A stretch of 12,067 nucleotides of DNA from Pseudomonadota bacterium. Its GTDB lineage: Bacteria > Pseudomonadota > Gammaproteobacteria > Xanthomonadales > Xanthomonadaceae. Below, one piece after another: positions 5,831 to 12,067 of this stretch. Position numbers and translations under genes: made by a program. Positions within the stretch are counted from its first letter, which is position 1. Each line of letters begins with the position of its first letter. The stretch lies in the NCBI GenBank assembly GCA_023392975.1, contig JAEWNA010000274.1, positions 1-12,067 of the forward strand, in the 5' to 3' direction. The notes beneath the pieces are model-generated. The model saw only the letters and a program-made list of their open reading frames with translations, was not told the origin of the DNA and ran no database searches.

Positions 5831-6747
5831 GCGGGGACGCCCACGCGCGCGAGCAGGTCGCGATGCGCGTCGAGGAACGCGCGCCGCTGCGTCGGGTCTT
5901 CGAGCGTCGCCAGCGCATGGTCGTGCCAGCGTGCGGCCAGCATCGTCGCCAGCCGGCGATCGTCGCCGTCGTCGCTGTCGAGGTAGCGCAGCACGCTCGG
6001 CGGCGGCGGCAGCGCGCGCCAGTCCTGCGGCGGGCGATGCGACAGGCTGTCGGCGACGATCCGGAAGCGGATCAGCGGCGTAGCGATCAGCCCGGCGCGC
6101 CCGTCCTGTGCGACGATCCCGCGCAGCACGCGATACCAGAAATCGACGCCTTCGTTGAGTCGCGCCTCGGTGTGGTAGCGCAGGCCCTCCAGCCAGCGGC
6201 GCCTGACCGCGACATTGCTGGCGCGGCCCATCAGGAACGCCGGATGGCCGGCGGTGCGCAGCGGCGCGGGCAACAGCAGGGTGTCGTCCGCCAGTGGTTG
6301 CAGTTCCGCATCGAGCGTGCCCGGCTCCGGGAACCGCTCGCCCTGCGGATCGCTGTCGTAGCCCAGCACCACCAGGGCGAGGTCGTGCGCGCGCATGCGT
6401 TCGCCGATGAGGTGCAGCGCATCTGGGCGATAGCGGTCGTCGGCGTCGAGGAAGCTGACGATCTCGCCGCGCGCGCGCGCCAGCCCGGCGTTGCGCGCGG
6501 CACCGGGGCCGACGTTGCGCGGCAGCGCCAGCACGTCGACCGCGCAGTCGCGCAGCGCGTGCGCATGCGTGGCGAGCGCGGCCCGCGCGACCGCGAGGCT
6601 GTCGTCGGTGCTGGCGTCGTCGACCAGCACCAGCTGGTCCGGCGGCAAGGTCTGCTCCGCGAGCGAGGCCAGAGTCTCGGCGATGTAGTCGCGCTTGTCG
6701 TGCAGCGGGATGACCACGGTGTGTCGCGACGGCATCGAAACCTTCAT
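5827..6747 (-). CDS. Family 2 glycosyltransferase
   Basis: Inverting GT-A fold glycosyltransferase that moves a sugar from a nucleotide-sugar donor. The 306-residue protein has the classic N-terminus HTVVIPLHDKRDYIAETLAS (from 9), nucleotide-binding VDDASTD at 42-48, the PRNVGPGAARNAGL segment at 76-89, the metal-binding DAD at 101-103 (FLDADDRYRP), and a later NEGVDFWYRVL (198-208) in the place of the ED/Q-x-x-R-W-type catalytic motif. There is no membrane helix, so it is probably soluble. The start is ATG at 6747, which overlaps the preceding TGA in ATGA; an in-frame extension upstream is GC-rich shadow sequence without family similarity. The acceptor is unknown, but the operon context suggests a small molecule or lipid made by the neighbouring enzymes rather than a long polysaccharide, because no polymerase, flippase or other glycosyltransferase is present. 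Confidence 0.9.
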   Translation of the reverse strand: MKVSMPSRHTVVIPLHDKRDYIAETLASLAEQTLPPDQLVLVDDASTDDSLAVARAALATHAHALRDCAVDVLALPRNVGPGAARNAGLARARGEIVSFLDADDRYRPDALHLIGERMRAHDLALVVLGYDSDPQGERFPEPGTLDAELQPLADDTLLLPAPLRTAGHPAFLMGRASNVAVRRRWLEGLRYHTEARLNEGVDFWYRVLRGIVAQDGRAGLIATPLIRFRIVADSLSHRPPQDWRALPPPPSVLRYLDSDDGDDRRLATMLAARWHDHALATLEDPTQRRAFLDAHRDLLARVGVPA

Positions 6748-7949
6748 GCCCGCACCAGCGCCGGATGCAGCCGGCCGCGCTGCTGGTGGAGGTTGATCAC
6801 GCGCTCGTTCGAGCTGCGGAACACGCCGGGACCATGGCTTTCGCCGTCGCGGCACAGCTGCATGCCGACCAGATGCACCGTTTCGCCGGTGTCGGGCGCC
6901 GTGAAGTCATGCTGCGCGACATAGGGCTGGAACACGTAGTCCTGCCATCGCGACAGGACCAGCTCGCGCCAGACCGCCTCGTCGCAGGCGTCGCGCACGC
7001 AGGCGTCCACGCCGCGCCCGCCGCTGTTGCGCTTGGCGATGAAGTTCTCCGACCGCGCCAGCAGCGCGTCAGCGTCGGCGTCGCAGGTCGGCGCCCAGGT
7101 CGGGATCAGGTACGGCCGCAACGCGGCGTAGTCGTCCGCGGGCAGGCAGTCGCGCATGATCGCCTCATCGTGCAATACCGCCAGCACGCGCTTGTCGTGG
7201 ACCAGCACGACCGTGCGCACGTCGTTGATGCAGTCGCCGGCGGCGATCAGCGCGGCGAGCACATCCTCGCGGAGGCCGGGCAATTCGCTGCGATCCAGCT
7301 CCAGGAACACGCGTCGCAGCGGAACGCCGTCGAGCGCCGGGAAGCCGTCGATCACGCCGAGTCGCGACGGCGGCGCATCGATGAAGGCAACCCCGCGGGC
7401 GGCCAGCGGCGCGCGCAGGCCGAAGATCTCGGTGCCCGGCTCGCGCTCGTGCAGCACCGCCACGGTGTCGCCGGGTGCGAGCCCGTGGAGCAACGCGGGC
7501 AGGAAGCGCGCGAGCTCCGGCGGCGGATGCAGGCCGTGGCGTGCGGCGTCGGCGGCGAAGACCCGCGCCGCGAACGCGCTGACCATCCAGCCGTTGAGCG
7601 GATAGCGCGCGCCGATCTCGCAGATCCGCGGATGGCCGTCGCGGTCGTAGACGAAGTCCGGCCGCGTGCAGCCGACGCGATACGGCGCCGCGCGGGCGAG
7701 GTGCAGGACGCGTTCCAGCGCGTCGGGCAGCCGGTAGATCGCGCGGATCCGCGGGTCGTCGAAATAGCGGGCGACGATCGCGCGGAAGGCCGCGTCCAGG
7801 AGCCGCGCGAGCCGGCGCAACTCCGCCGGATGCGACGGCGCGACCGTCACCGGCACCGGCGAGAACGCGGAGAGCGGGATCGGTGCGTCGCCCGCCGCGT
7901 CGCCTGCGCAGGCCAGCGCGGCTTCGCCGAACGCGATCGATGCGCGCAT
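6744..7949 (-). CDS. ATP-grasp-like ligase, possibly circularly permuted (glutathionylspermidine-synthase-like)
   Basis: Probable ATP-dependent carboxylate-amine or -thiol ligase. The 401-residue protein has RPDFVYDRDGHPRICEIGAR (96-115) followed by YPLNGW, NDVRTVVLVHDKRVLAVL (242-259), FIAKRNSGGRGVD (303-315) with Lys306 and a glycine-rich loop, VFQPYVAQ (339-346), and a terminal GVFRSSNERVINLHQQRG (375-392). A lysine/glycine-loop segment late in the chain, followed by a Q-P-Y/V strand, is typical of ATP-grasp enzymes; the order of the N-terminal acidic strand and the late loop recalls circularly permuted members. This is pattern reading, not a search result. It starts at ATG 7949, 19 bp after the upstream gene's stop, and its TGA overlaps the glycosyltransferase ATG. 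No strong Shine-Dalgarno sequence is visible, so coupling to the upstream gene is likely. Confidence 0.6.
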   Translation of the reverse strand: MRASIAFGEAALACAGDAAGDAPIPLSAFSPVPVTVAPSHPAELRRLARLLDAAFRAIVARYFDDPRIRAIYRLPDALERVLHLARAAPYRVGCTRPDFVYDRDGHPRICEIGARYPLNGWMVSAFAARVFAADAARHGLHPPPELARFLPALLHGLAPGDTVAVLHEREPGTEIFGLRAPLAARGVAFIDAPPSRLGVIDGFPALDGVPLRRVFLELDRSELPGLREDVLAALIAAGDCINDVRTVVLVHDKRVLAVLHDEAIMRDCLPADDYAALRPYLIPTWAPTCDADADALLARSENFIAKRNSGGRGVDACVRDACDEAVWRELVLSRWQDYVFQPYVAQHDFTAPDTGETVHLVGMQLCRDGESHGPGVFRSSNERVINLHQQRGRLHPALVRA

Positions 7950-7968
7950 GCCGGAGCGTCCCGCGGCC

Positions 7969-8784
7969 TCAGGCCGCGCTTTCCAGCGGCGCCGGGAACA
8001 GCGCGCCCATCACCGCGGCCTTGCGCTGCAGGTAGGCGCCGACGATGTCCGCGAGCGGATAGTCCTCGATGCGCACGCCGGTCGCGGCGACGTAGTGGCC
8101 GATGGCGTCGCGGGCGTGGAAGAAGTGGTTCTTCTCGGTCGGCCCGCAGTGCACGCTGATCCAGGCGAGCGTGCGGGTGCAGTCGCGCTCGTCGAACCCG
8201 AGGTCCTCGCGCAGCCAGCGCCGGAACAGCGGCAGGATGAACTCGACCTCGCCGTGGGTGTAGATCTCGTGCACCAGCGTGGTCAGCAGCGCGGTGAACA
8301 GGTCGTCCTCGCGCAGCGAGTTGGCGTCCTTCCAGGCCTTGAACGCCTTCGCTTCCGGCCGGTTGTGGCGATGCGACAGCCACAGGTCGTCGCCGACGAT
8401 GCCGGTCGCCATCTCGTAGAACAACTGCGAGTGCAGGATGCGGTGGGTCACCGCCAGGTCCTCGTCGACGATCCGGTCGAGGCTGACGATCGCGCGCAGC
8501 AGCGCCTCGTCGTCGATGTCGTCGCGGCCTTCGCGCGCCAGCAGCGACAGCCGGTTGCCGATCCCGGCGACCGTCATCGCGCTGTTGTTGGTCTGGCTCC
8601 AGCTGTGGAAGACATCGCGCAGGATGTCGGGGTCGTGGCGACCCGCGGTCAGGCGCCGGAACGCGTTCTCGATCGTCGCGAAACGCTGCGACTGCCCGGA
8701 GAAGCCGCGGATCAGCTCCTGTTGCAGGTGGGATGCGGGCATGCCTTCCAGCACGGGCATGACGATGTCGCGAAGGGCGCTCAT
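7969..8784 (-). CDS. Heme-oxygenase-like fold protein, candidate diiron oxidase/oxygenase
   Basis: The all-helical 271-residue sequence resembles the TenA/PqqC/iron-containing redox (HDO) superfamily, whose members oxidise amino-acid or fatty-acid derived substrates with O2. Candidate metal ligands are Glu108 and His118 (E-x9-H in DEDLAVTHRILH), a VHEIYTHGEVEF helix (171-182), and H-x4-E-x2-H at 212-220 (HCGPTEKNH) followed by an aromatic-rich helix. This is similar in style to the glutamate/histidine sets of HDOs, but the fold call is inference. The start is ATG 8784: AAGGAG (8801-8796) lies upstream at an 11-nt spacing. An extension to 8865 would add arginine-rich sequence that looks untranslated. 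It is the first gene of the operon with the ATP-grasp, glycosyltransferase and PaaK-like genes. It could instead be a cofactor-free PqqC/TenA-like enzyme. Confidence 0.55.
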   Translation of the reverse strand: MSALRDIVMPVLEGMPASHLQQELIRGFSGQSQRFATIENAFRRLTAGRHDPDILRDVFHSWSQTNNSAMTVAGIGNRLSLLAREGRDDIDDEALLRAIVSLDRIVDEDLAVTHRILHSQLFYEMATGIVGDDLWLSHRHNRPEAKAFKAWKDANSLREDDLFTALLTTLVHEIYTHGEVEFILPLFRRWLREDLGFDERDCTRTLAWISVHCGPTEKNHFFHARDAIGHYVAATGVRIEDYPLADIVGAYLQRKAAVMGALFPAPLESAA

Positions 8785-8923
8785 GTGACCACGGACTCCT
8801 TGTCCACGGGGCGAGCGGAAACGCGACCTGCGCGTTCTTCGATGCTCGGGAACCCGGGCCCGCATTCCCTTGCTGCCGTCGCGTGCGTTCGCCCCTGAGC
8901 CGCATCCATCGACGGGTGCCGGG

Positions 8924-8942
8924 CCGCCCGCGTCGCGGGCGG
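8924..8942. repeat. Perfect 9-bp inverted repeat in the operon leader
   Basis: CCGCCCGCG and CGCGGGCGG flank a single T, so the transcript could form a very stable GC hairpin with a slightly larger loop. No T-run follows on either strand, so it is not a classical terminator. It lies between the probable promoter and the first gene of the operon and 107 bp after the aldehyde dehydrogenase stop. Confidence 0.5.
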
Positions 8943-8973
8943 GAGACGCGATCCGCGTGCCCCGGCGCTGCGA

Positions 8974-8982
8974 CTTATATCA
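8974..8982 (-). promoter_or_regulatory. Extended -10 promoter element TGATATAAG
   Basis: TGATATAAG on the minus strand combines a TG dinucleotide with TATAAG, a strong match to an extended -10, and stands out as an AT patch in GC-rich DNA. It points toward the heme-oxygenase-like gene at 8784. Extended -10 promoters do not need a good -35, and none is seen here. Confidence 0.45.
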
Positions 8983-9049
8983 CGTCCGTTGCGCTGCGGC
9001 GGATGCCGGACATCGCACAGGCGAAGCGACCCTGCGCGTCACCGCGCCC

Positions 9050-10468
9050 TCACTTCACCCCGGCCAGCCAGCGCACCAGCGCATCGACCTTGCCGCGATA
9101 GGGCGGCTTGATCAGATCGGTCGCGTTCCAGCGCGCCTGCCACAGCACCGGCATCGGCTTGGTGAAGGCGTCGAACCCGGCGCGGCCGTGGTACTGACCC
9201 ATCCCGCTGGGGCCGATGCCGCCGAACGGCAGGTCGGCCGCAGCGAAGTGCAGCAGCGTGTCGTTGACGGTGACGCCGCCTGCAACGAGACGGCCGAGGA
9301 TGCGTTCGACCGTGCCGCGGTCGCGGCTGAAGGGATACAGCGCCAGCGGCCGGTCGTGCGCTTCGACATAGGCGAGCGCGTCGTCCAGCGAGGCATAGCC
9401 GCGGATCGGCAGCAGCGGACCGAAGATCTCCTCCTGCATCACCGTCGCGTCGTCGCCCGGATCGAGGATGAGCGTCGGTGGCAGCAGGCGTTCGGCGTCG
9501 GCGCGCGCCGCGTCGACGTTCGCCAGTTCGATCACGTCGACACCACGGGCACGGGCATCGTCGACGTGGCCGCGCAGCCGACGGTACTGGCCGTCGTTGA
9601 CCACGCGGGTGTAGTCGCCCGCGTTGGCCATGTCGGCGCCGTAGCGGGCGTGCACCTGCGCGCGCAGCGCCGCGACCAGCGCGTCGCGGCGCGCGGCGTC
9701 GATCAGCACGTAGTCCGGCGCGATGCAGGTCTGGCCGCCGTTGAACCACTTGCCGGTGGCCAGCCGCGCCGCGGCCTGGTCGATCGGGAAATCCGCGGCG
9801 ACGATCGCCGGCGACTTGCCGCCGAGTTCCAGCGTCAGCGGCGTGAGATGCGGCGCGGCCGCGGCCATCACCTTGCGCCCGACCGCGGTCGACCCCGTGA
9901 AGACGAGATGGTCGAACGGCAGCCCCGAGAACGCGGCGCCGACCTCGGGCCCGCCGATCGCGACCGCGACGCGATCGGCGGGGAACACGTCGGCGAGCAG
10001 GTCGCGCAGCCATGCGCTGGTGCGCGGCGTGTGCTCGGACGGCTTGACGAACACGTGGTTGCCGGCGGCGATGGCGGTCGCCAGCGGCACCAGCGCGAGG
10101 TTCACCGGGTAGTTCCACGGCGACATGACGCCGACCACACCCACGGCCTCGCGCCGCACCTGCGCACGCGCCGGCCACAGTCGCCAGCCGACCGACGCGC
10201 GCTGCGGCCGCATCCAGCCGCGCAGGTGCCTGCGCAGGTGGTCGATCTCGGCGAGTACGGTCATGCCGTCGGCGACCAGCGTCTCGTGTTCGGAACGGTG
10301 GCCGAAGTCGGCCTGCACCGCCTTCGTCATCTCGCCCATCCGCGCCTTGAACGCGGCCTTCAGCCGGTCGAGGTCGGCCATGCGCTGCGCGCGGTCGGGC
10401 CGCTGCGCGCGCCAGGCAGCGCGGAGGCGGTCGAGGGTGGAGGCGAGAGCGTGGGCGTCGGTATCCAT
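9050..10468 (-). CDS. NAD(P)-dependent aldehyde dehydrogenase, coniferyl-aldehyde-dehydrogenase-like
   Basis: Oxidises an aldehyde to the carboxylic acid through a cysteine thiohemiacetal. The 472-residue protein has the full ALDH set: SPWNYP at 116-121 with Asn119, KPSEHTP at 142-148 with cofactor-binding Lys142, FTGSTAVG at 190-197, LELGGKSP at 213-220 with general base Glu214, FNGGQTCIAPDY at 242-253 with catalytic Cys248, and EEIFGP at 346-351. The N-terminal helical region with LRRHLRGWMRP (78-88), the RREAVGVVGVMSPWNYP stretch and the C-terminal DLIKPPYRGKVDAL resemble the coniferyl aldehyde dehydrogenase / class 3 (fatty and aromatic aldehyde) group. The real substrate is not determinable. 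The start is ATG 10468, with TACACT 7 nt upstream (leaderless). It diverges from the gamma-carbonic anhydrase gene across 29 bp. Confidence 0.92.
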   Translation of the reverse strand: MDTDAHALASTLDRLRAAWRAQRPDRAQRMADLDRLKAAFKARMGEMTKAVQADFGHRSEHETLVADGMTVLAEIDHLRRHLRGWMRPQRASVGWRLWPARAQVRREAVGVVGVMSPWNYPVNLALVPLATAIAAGNHVFVKPSEHTPRTSAWLRDLLADVFPADRVAVAIGGPEVGAAFSGLPFDHLVFTGSTAVGRKVMAAAAPHLTPLTLELGGKSPAIVAADFPIDQAAARLATGKWFNGGQTCIAPDYVLIDAARRDALVAALRAQVHARYGADMANAGDYTRVVNDGQYRRLRGHVDDARARGVDVIELANVDAARADAERLLPPTLILDPGDDATVMQEEIFGPLLPIRGYASLDDALAYVEAHDRPLALYPFSRDRGTVERILGRLVAGGVTVNDTLLHFAAADLPFGGIGPSGMGQYHGRAGFDAFTKPMPVLWQARWNATDLIKPPYRGKVDALVRWLAGVK

Positions 10469-10475
10469 ACGGCGG

Positions 10476-10481
10476 AGTGTA
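10476..10481 (-). promoter_or_regulatory. -10-like TACACT of the aldehyde dehydrogenase gene
   Basis: TACACT on the minus strand with spacer CCGCCGT before the ATG at 10468, matching the xthA start context almost exactly. Its -35 region would fall inside the first codons of the divergent gene at 10498, and no clear hexamer is seen there. Confidence 0.5.
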
Positions 10482-10485
10482 GTGC

Positions 10486-10491
10486 TTAAAT
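10486..10491 (+). promoter_or_regulatory. -10-like TTAAAT of the gamma-carbonic anhydrase gene
   Basis: TTAAAT lies 6 nt before the ATG at 10498, so transcription would start at or beside the start codon. No Shine-Dalgarno sequence is present in the 29-bp divergent gap. It is 4 bp from the opposing TACACT element, so the two polymerases would compete for the same DNA. Confidence 0.45.
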
Positions 10492-10497
10492 GCCGGC

Positions 10498-11058
10498 ATG
10501 ACCGACCCTGCCAGCCGCCCCGCCGTCCGCCCCTACCTCCACCACGTGCCGACCCTCGGCGCGCGCGCCTACGTCGATCCCGCCGCCGTCGTGATCGGCG
10601 ACGTGGTGCTCGGCGAGGACGTCTCGGTCTGGCCGATGACGGTGATCCGCGGCGACGTGAACTTCATCCGCATCGGCGACCGTACGAACATCCAGGACGG
10701 CACCGTCGTCCACGTCAGCCATGACGGCCCGCACGCCAAGCTCGGCGGTTTCGCCACCCGCATCGGCAGCGACGTCACCATCGGCCACAAGGCGATCATC
10801 CACGCCTGCACCATCGAGGACGCGGTGCTGATCGGCATGGGCGCGATCGTGCTCGACGGCGCGGTGGTGAAGCAGCACGCCTTCGTCGGCGCCGGTGCGC
10901 TGGTGCCACCGGGCAAGGTCGTCGGCGAGGGCGAGATGTGGCTGGGCAGCCCGGCGAAGTTCGCGCGCAAGCTCAGCGACGCCGAGATCGAGGCGCTGTA
11001 CTACTCCGCGCAGCACTACGTGCGGCTGAAGGACCAGTACCTGACTGCGCCGGCCTGA
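10498..11058 (+). CDS. Gamma-carbonic-anhydrase-like hexapeptide-repeat protein (YrdA/CaiE type)
   Basis: Left-handed beta-helix protein of the gamma-carbonic anhydrase family, which forms trimers with metal sites at subunit interfaces. Members either hydrate CO2 or have unknown or acyl-related roles. The 186 residues show hexapeptide rungs from about 27 to 150 (VVIGDV, VWPMTV, IRIGDR, IGSDVT, IGMGAI, VGAGAL). The metal-ligand set is VVHVSHDGP with His72/His75, then GHKAIIH with His97 and His102, the five-residue spacing expected for the ligand pair. A C-terminal helix (about 160-182) packs on the beta-helix. It starts at ATG 10498 with TTAAAT 6 nt upstream and no ribosome binding site. The DUF2157 gene follows after 4 bp, so the two are probably co-transcribed. 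Enzymatic activity cannot be judged from the sequence. Confidence 0.92.
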   Translation: MTDPASRPAVRPYLHHVPTLGARAYVDPAAVVIGDVVLGEDVSVWPMTVIRGDVNFIRIGDRTNIQDGTVVHVSHDGPHAKLGGFATRIGSDVTIGHKAIIHACTIEDAVLIGMGAIVLDGAVVKQHAFVGAGALVPPGKVVGEGEMWLGSPAKFARKLSDAEIEALYYSAQHYVRLKDQYLTAPA

Positions 11059-11062
11059 GCCG

Positions 11063-12064
11063 ATGTCCGCGACCGGCGACGCCCTGCAGCGCTGGCGCGA
11101 CACGGCCGCCGACCTGGCGGTGCTGCGCGGCTGGCGGCGCGAAGGCGCGATCGCCACGACCGGCCCGGACGACCTGCCGCCCGACGGCGTGCAATGGCGC
11201 GGATTCCTCGACGCGGTGACGCTGTGGCTCGGTGTCGCGCTGTGCGCGGCGGCGGCGGTGTGTTTCATTGCTGCAAATTGGGACGCCATGGGCCGCTTCG
11301 CGCGCCTCGGCGTGATGCAGGCGGCGCTGGTGGCGGCGACGCTCGCCGCATGGCGGCTAGGCATCGCGCGCCCGGCCGGGCAGGCCGCGCTGGCGCTGAC
11401 GACGGTGCTGCTCGGCGGCCTGCTGGCGGTGGTCGGGCAGACCTACCAGACCGGCGCCGACACCTGGGAGCTGTTCGCGCTGTGGACCGCGCTGGCGCTG
11501 CCGTGGACGCTGGCCGCGCGCAATACCGTACATTGGCTGGGCTGGGCGCTGCTGCTGAACCTGGCCGTCGGCCTGCGCCTGGGCCTATGGACTGCCGACC
11601 TGTGGCTGCCCGGGGCCGGCGTCGCGCTGCCGCTGGGGCTGCTCGATCTCGCCCTCGCGGCCGTCTGGGCGGGCGTGGCCCGGTGGCGTCCCGACCTCGC
11701 CGGGCCGCTGGGCGCGCGGTTGCTCGCCGTCGCGGCGATCGGCCTGCTGACGTGGTCGGCGATGCTGCACATCGTCGAAGTGACCCGGGACGTCCCGTTC
11801 GCGGTGCGCGCCTGCGCGGTGCTGGTCTGGGTGGCCGCGACGCTGGCCGTCGGCGCTGTCGCGCTGCGCGGTCGTCGCGACGTGCCGCTGCTGGCGATGC
11901 TGATGCTGGGCGCGATCGGCGTGCTCACCTGCGCGTTGGGGAAAACACTGCTGGACCGTGATCTCTGGACCGGCTCCTATCTCGTGATGGCCGTGGCCGT
12001 GATGGCGCAGGCGACGCTGGCGGTGATCGCGCTGCGGCGACTCGCGCGCGGGGCCGGCGCTTGA
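11063..12064 (+). CDS. DUF2157 multi-pass membrane protein
   Basis: Polytopic inner-membrane protein of unknown function. The 333-residue chain begins with a soluble segment rich in charged residues (1-47, with RWRDTAADLAVLRGWRREGAI), as in DUF2157 proteins. The domain's hallmark stretches follow: FIAANWDAMGRFARLG (68-83), then GQTYQTGADTWELFALW (125-141) and ALPWTLAARNTVHWLGW (145-161). About eight to ten hydrophobic segments run from 51 to 325. The stop is three bases from the window edge, so the gene is complete. In many proteobacteria a DUF4401 gene and a GDYXXLXY-domain gene come next; that is family knowledge and cannot be checked here. The ATG lies 4 bp after the carbonic-anhydrase-like stop, so expression is probably coupled to that gene. 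Confidence 0.88.
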   Translation: MSATGDALQRWRDTAADLAVLRGWRREGAIATTGPDDLPPDGVQWRGFLDAVTLWLGVALCAAAAVCFIAANWDAMGRFARLGVMQAALVAATLAAWRLGIARPAGQAALALTTVLLGGLLAVVGQTYQTGADTWELFALWTALALPWTLAARNTVHWLGWALLLNLAVGLRLGLWTADLWLPGAGVALPLGLLDLALAAVWAGVARWRPDLAGPLGARLLAVAAIGLLTWSAMLHIVEVTRDVPFAVRACAVLVWVAATLAVGAVALRGRRDVPLLAMLMLGAIGVLTCALGKTLLDRDLWTGSYLVMAVAVMAQATLAVIALRRLARGAGA

Positions 12065-12067
12065 GCG

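Larger units (their letters stand above)
8785..9049 (-). promoter_or_regulatory. Intergenic leader region of the four-gene operon
   Basis: No gene is supported in these 265 bp, which separate the aldehyde dehydrogenase stop (9050) from the operon's first ATG (8784). On the minus strand an extended -10, TGATATAAG, occupies 8982-8974. About 32 nt downstream lies a near-perfect palindrome CCGCCCGCG-T-CGCGGGCGG (8924-8942). The AAGGAG ribosome binding site is at 8801-8796. If the -10 is used, the mRNA has a leader of roughly 180 nt, long compared with the leaderless starts elsewhere in the window, and the hairpin would form in it. Confidence 0.4.

Noticed and set aside
6765..8159. 464-codon open frame on the plus strand
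   Set aside because: Antisense to the ATP-grasp-like gene and the 3' end of the HDO-like gene; composition of a shadow frame.
8870..10489. 539-codon open frame on the plus strand
   Set aside because: Antisense to the aldehyde dehydrogenase, which has every catalytic motif; no recognisable domain in the plus-strand product.
1..12067. CRISPR array, tRNA, rRNA or insertion sequence
   Set aside because: No regularly spaced repeats, cloverleaf or rRNA segments, transposase motifs or terminal inverted repeats with target duplication were seen.

Overview
The window is GC-rich chromosomal DNA, apart from one AT-rich stretch of about 0.7 kb. It looks like a xanthomonad-type gammaproteobacterium (Lysobacter, Luteimonas or a relative). 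The reasons are the base composition, the pairing of an AMP-ligase with a phosphopantetheinyl transferase as in xanthomonadin/aryl-polyene pigment loci, and a habit of placing a -10-like hexamer 6-7 nt before the start codon, which suggests leaderless mRNAs. The taxonomic call is inference. No rRNA, tRNA, CRISPR array, transposase or integrase was seen.

Left part (1-3121): the first codons of a minus-strand gene (26 to the window edge) and a minus-strand Sfp-type phosphopantetheinyl transferase (64-675). Divergent from these is an acyl/aryl AMP-ligase (763-2121), followed by two small membrane proteins: an unknown four-helix protein (2194-2625) and a GlsB/YeaQ/YmgE-type protein (2852-3121). 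The transferase arms carrier proteins and the ligase activates a carboxylic acid, so together they fit the loading end of an aryl-polyene type pathway. The rest of such a pathway is not in the window.

AT-rich islet (about 3122-3845): one minus-strand gene for a 194-residue multi-helix membrane protein of unknown function. It has its own ribosome binding site and probable -10 element, and a large inverted repeat lies at its 3' end. It sits against the 3' end of xthA and looks horizontally acquired.

Central part (3830-8784, minus strand): xthA (exonuclease III) with its own leaderless promoter. Upstream of it lies a tightly coupled four-gene operon, in transcription order: a heme-oxygenase-like, possibly diiron, protein; an ATP-grasp-like ligase; a family 2 glycosyltransferase; and a PaaK/LuxE-like adenylate-forming enzyme. 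Two of its three junctions are 4-bp stop/start overlaps. The gene set reads as a small biosynthetic pathway whose product I cannot name. It is the best candidate for an undescribed system here.

Right part (9050-12064): a coniferyl-aldehyde-dehydrogenase-like ALDH (minus) diverges across only 29 bp from a gamma-carbonic-anhydrase-like hexapeptide protein (plus). The latter is followed 4 bp later by a DUF2157 multi-pass membrane protein that ends three bases before the window edge.
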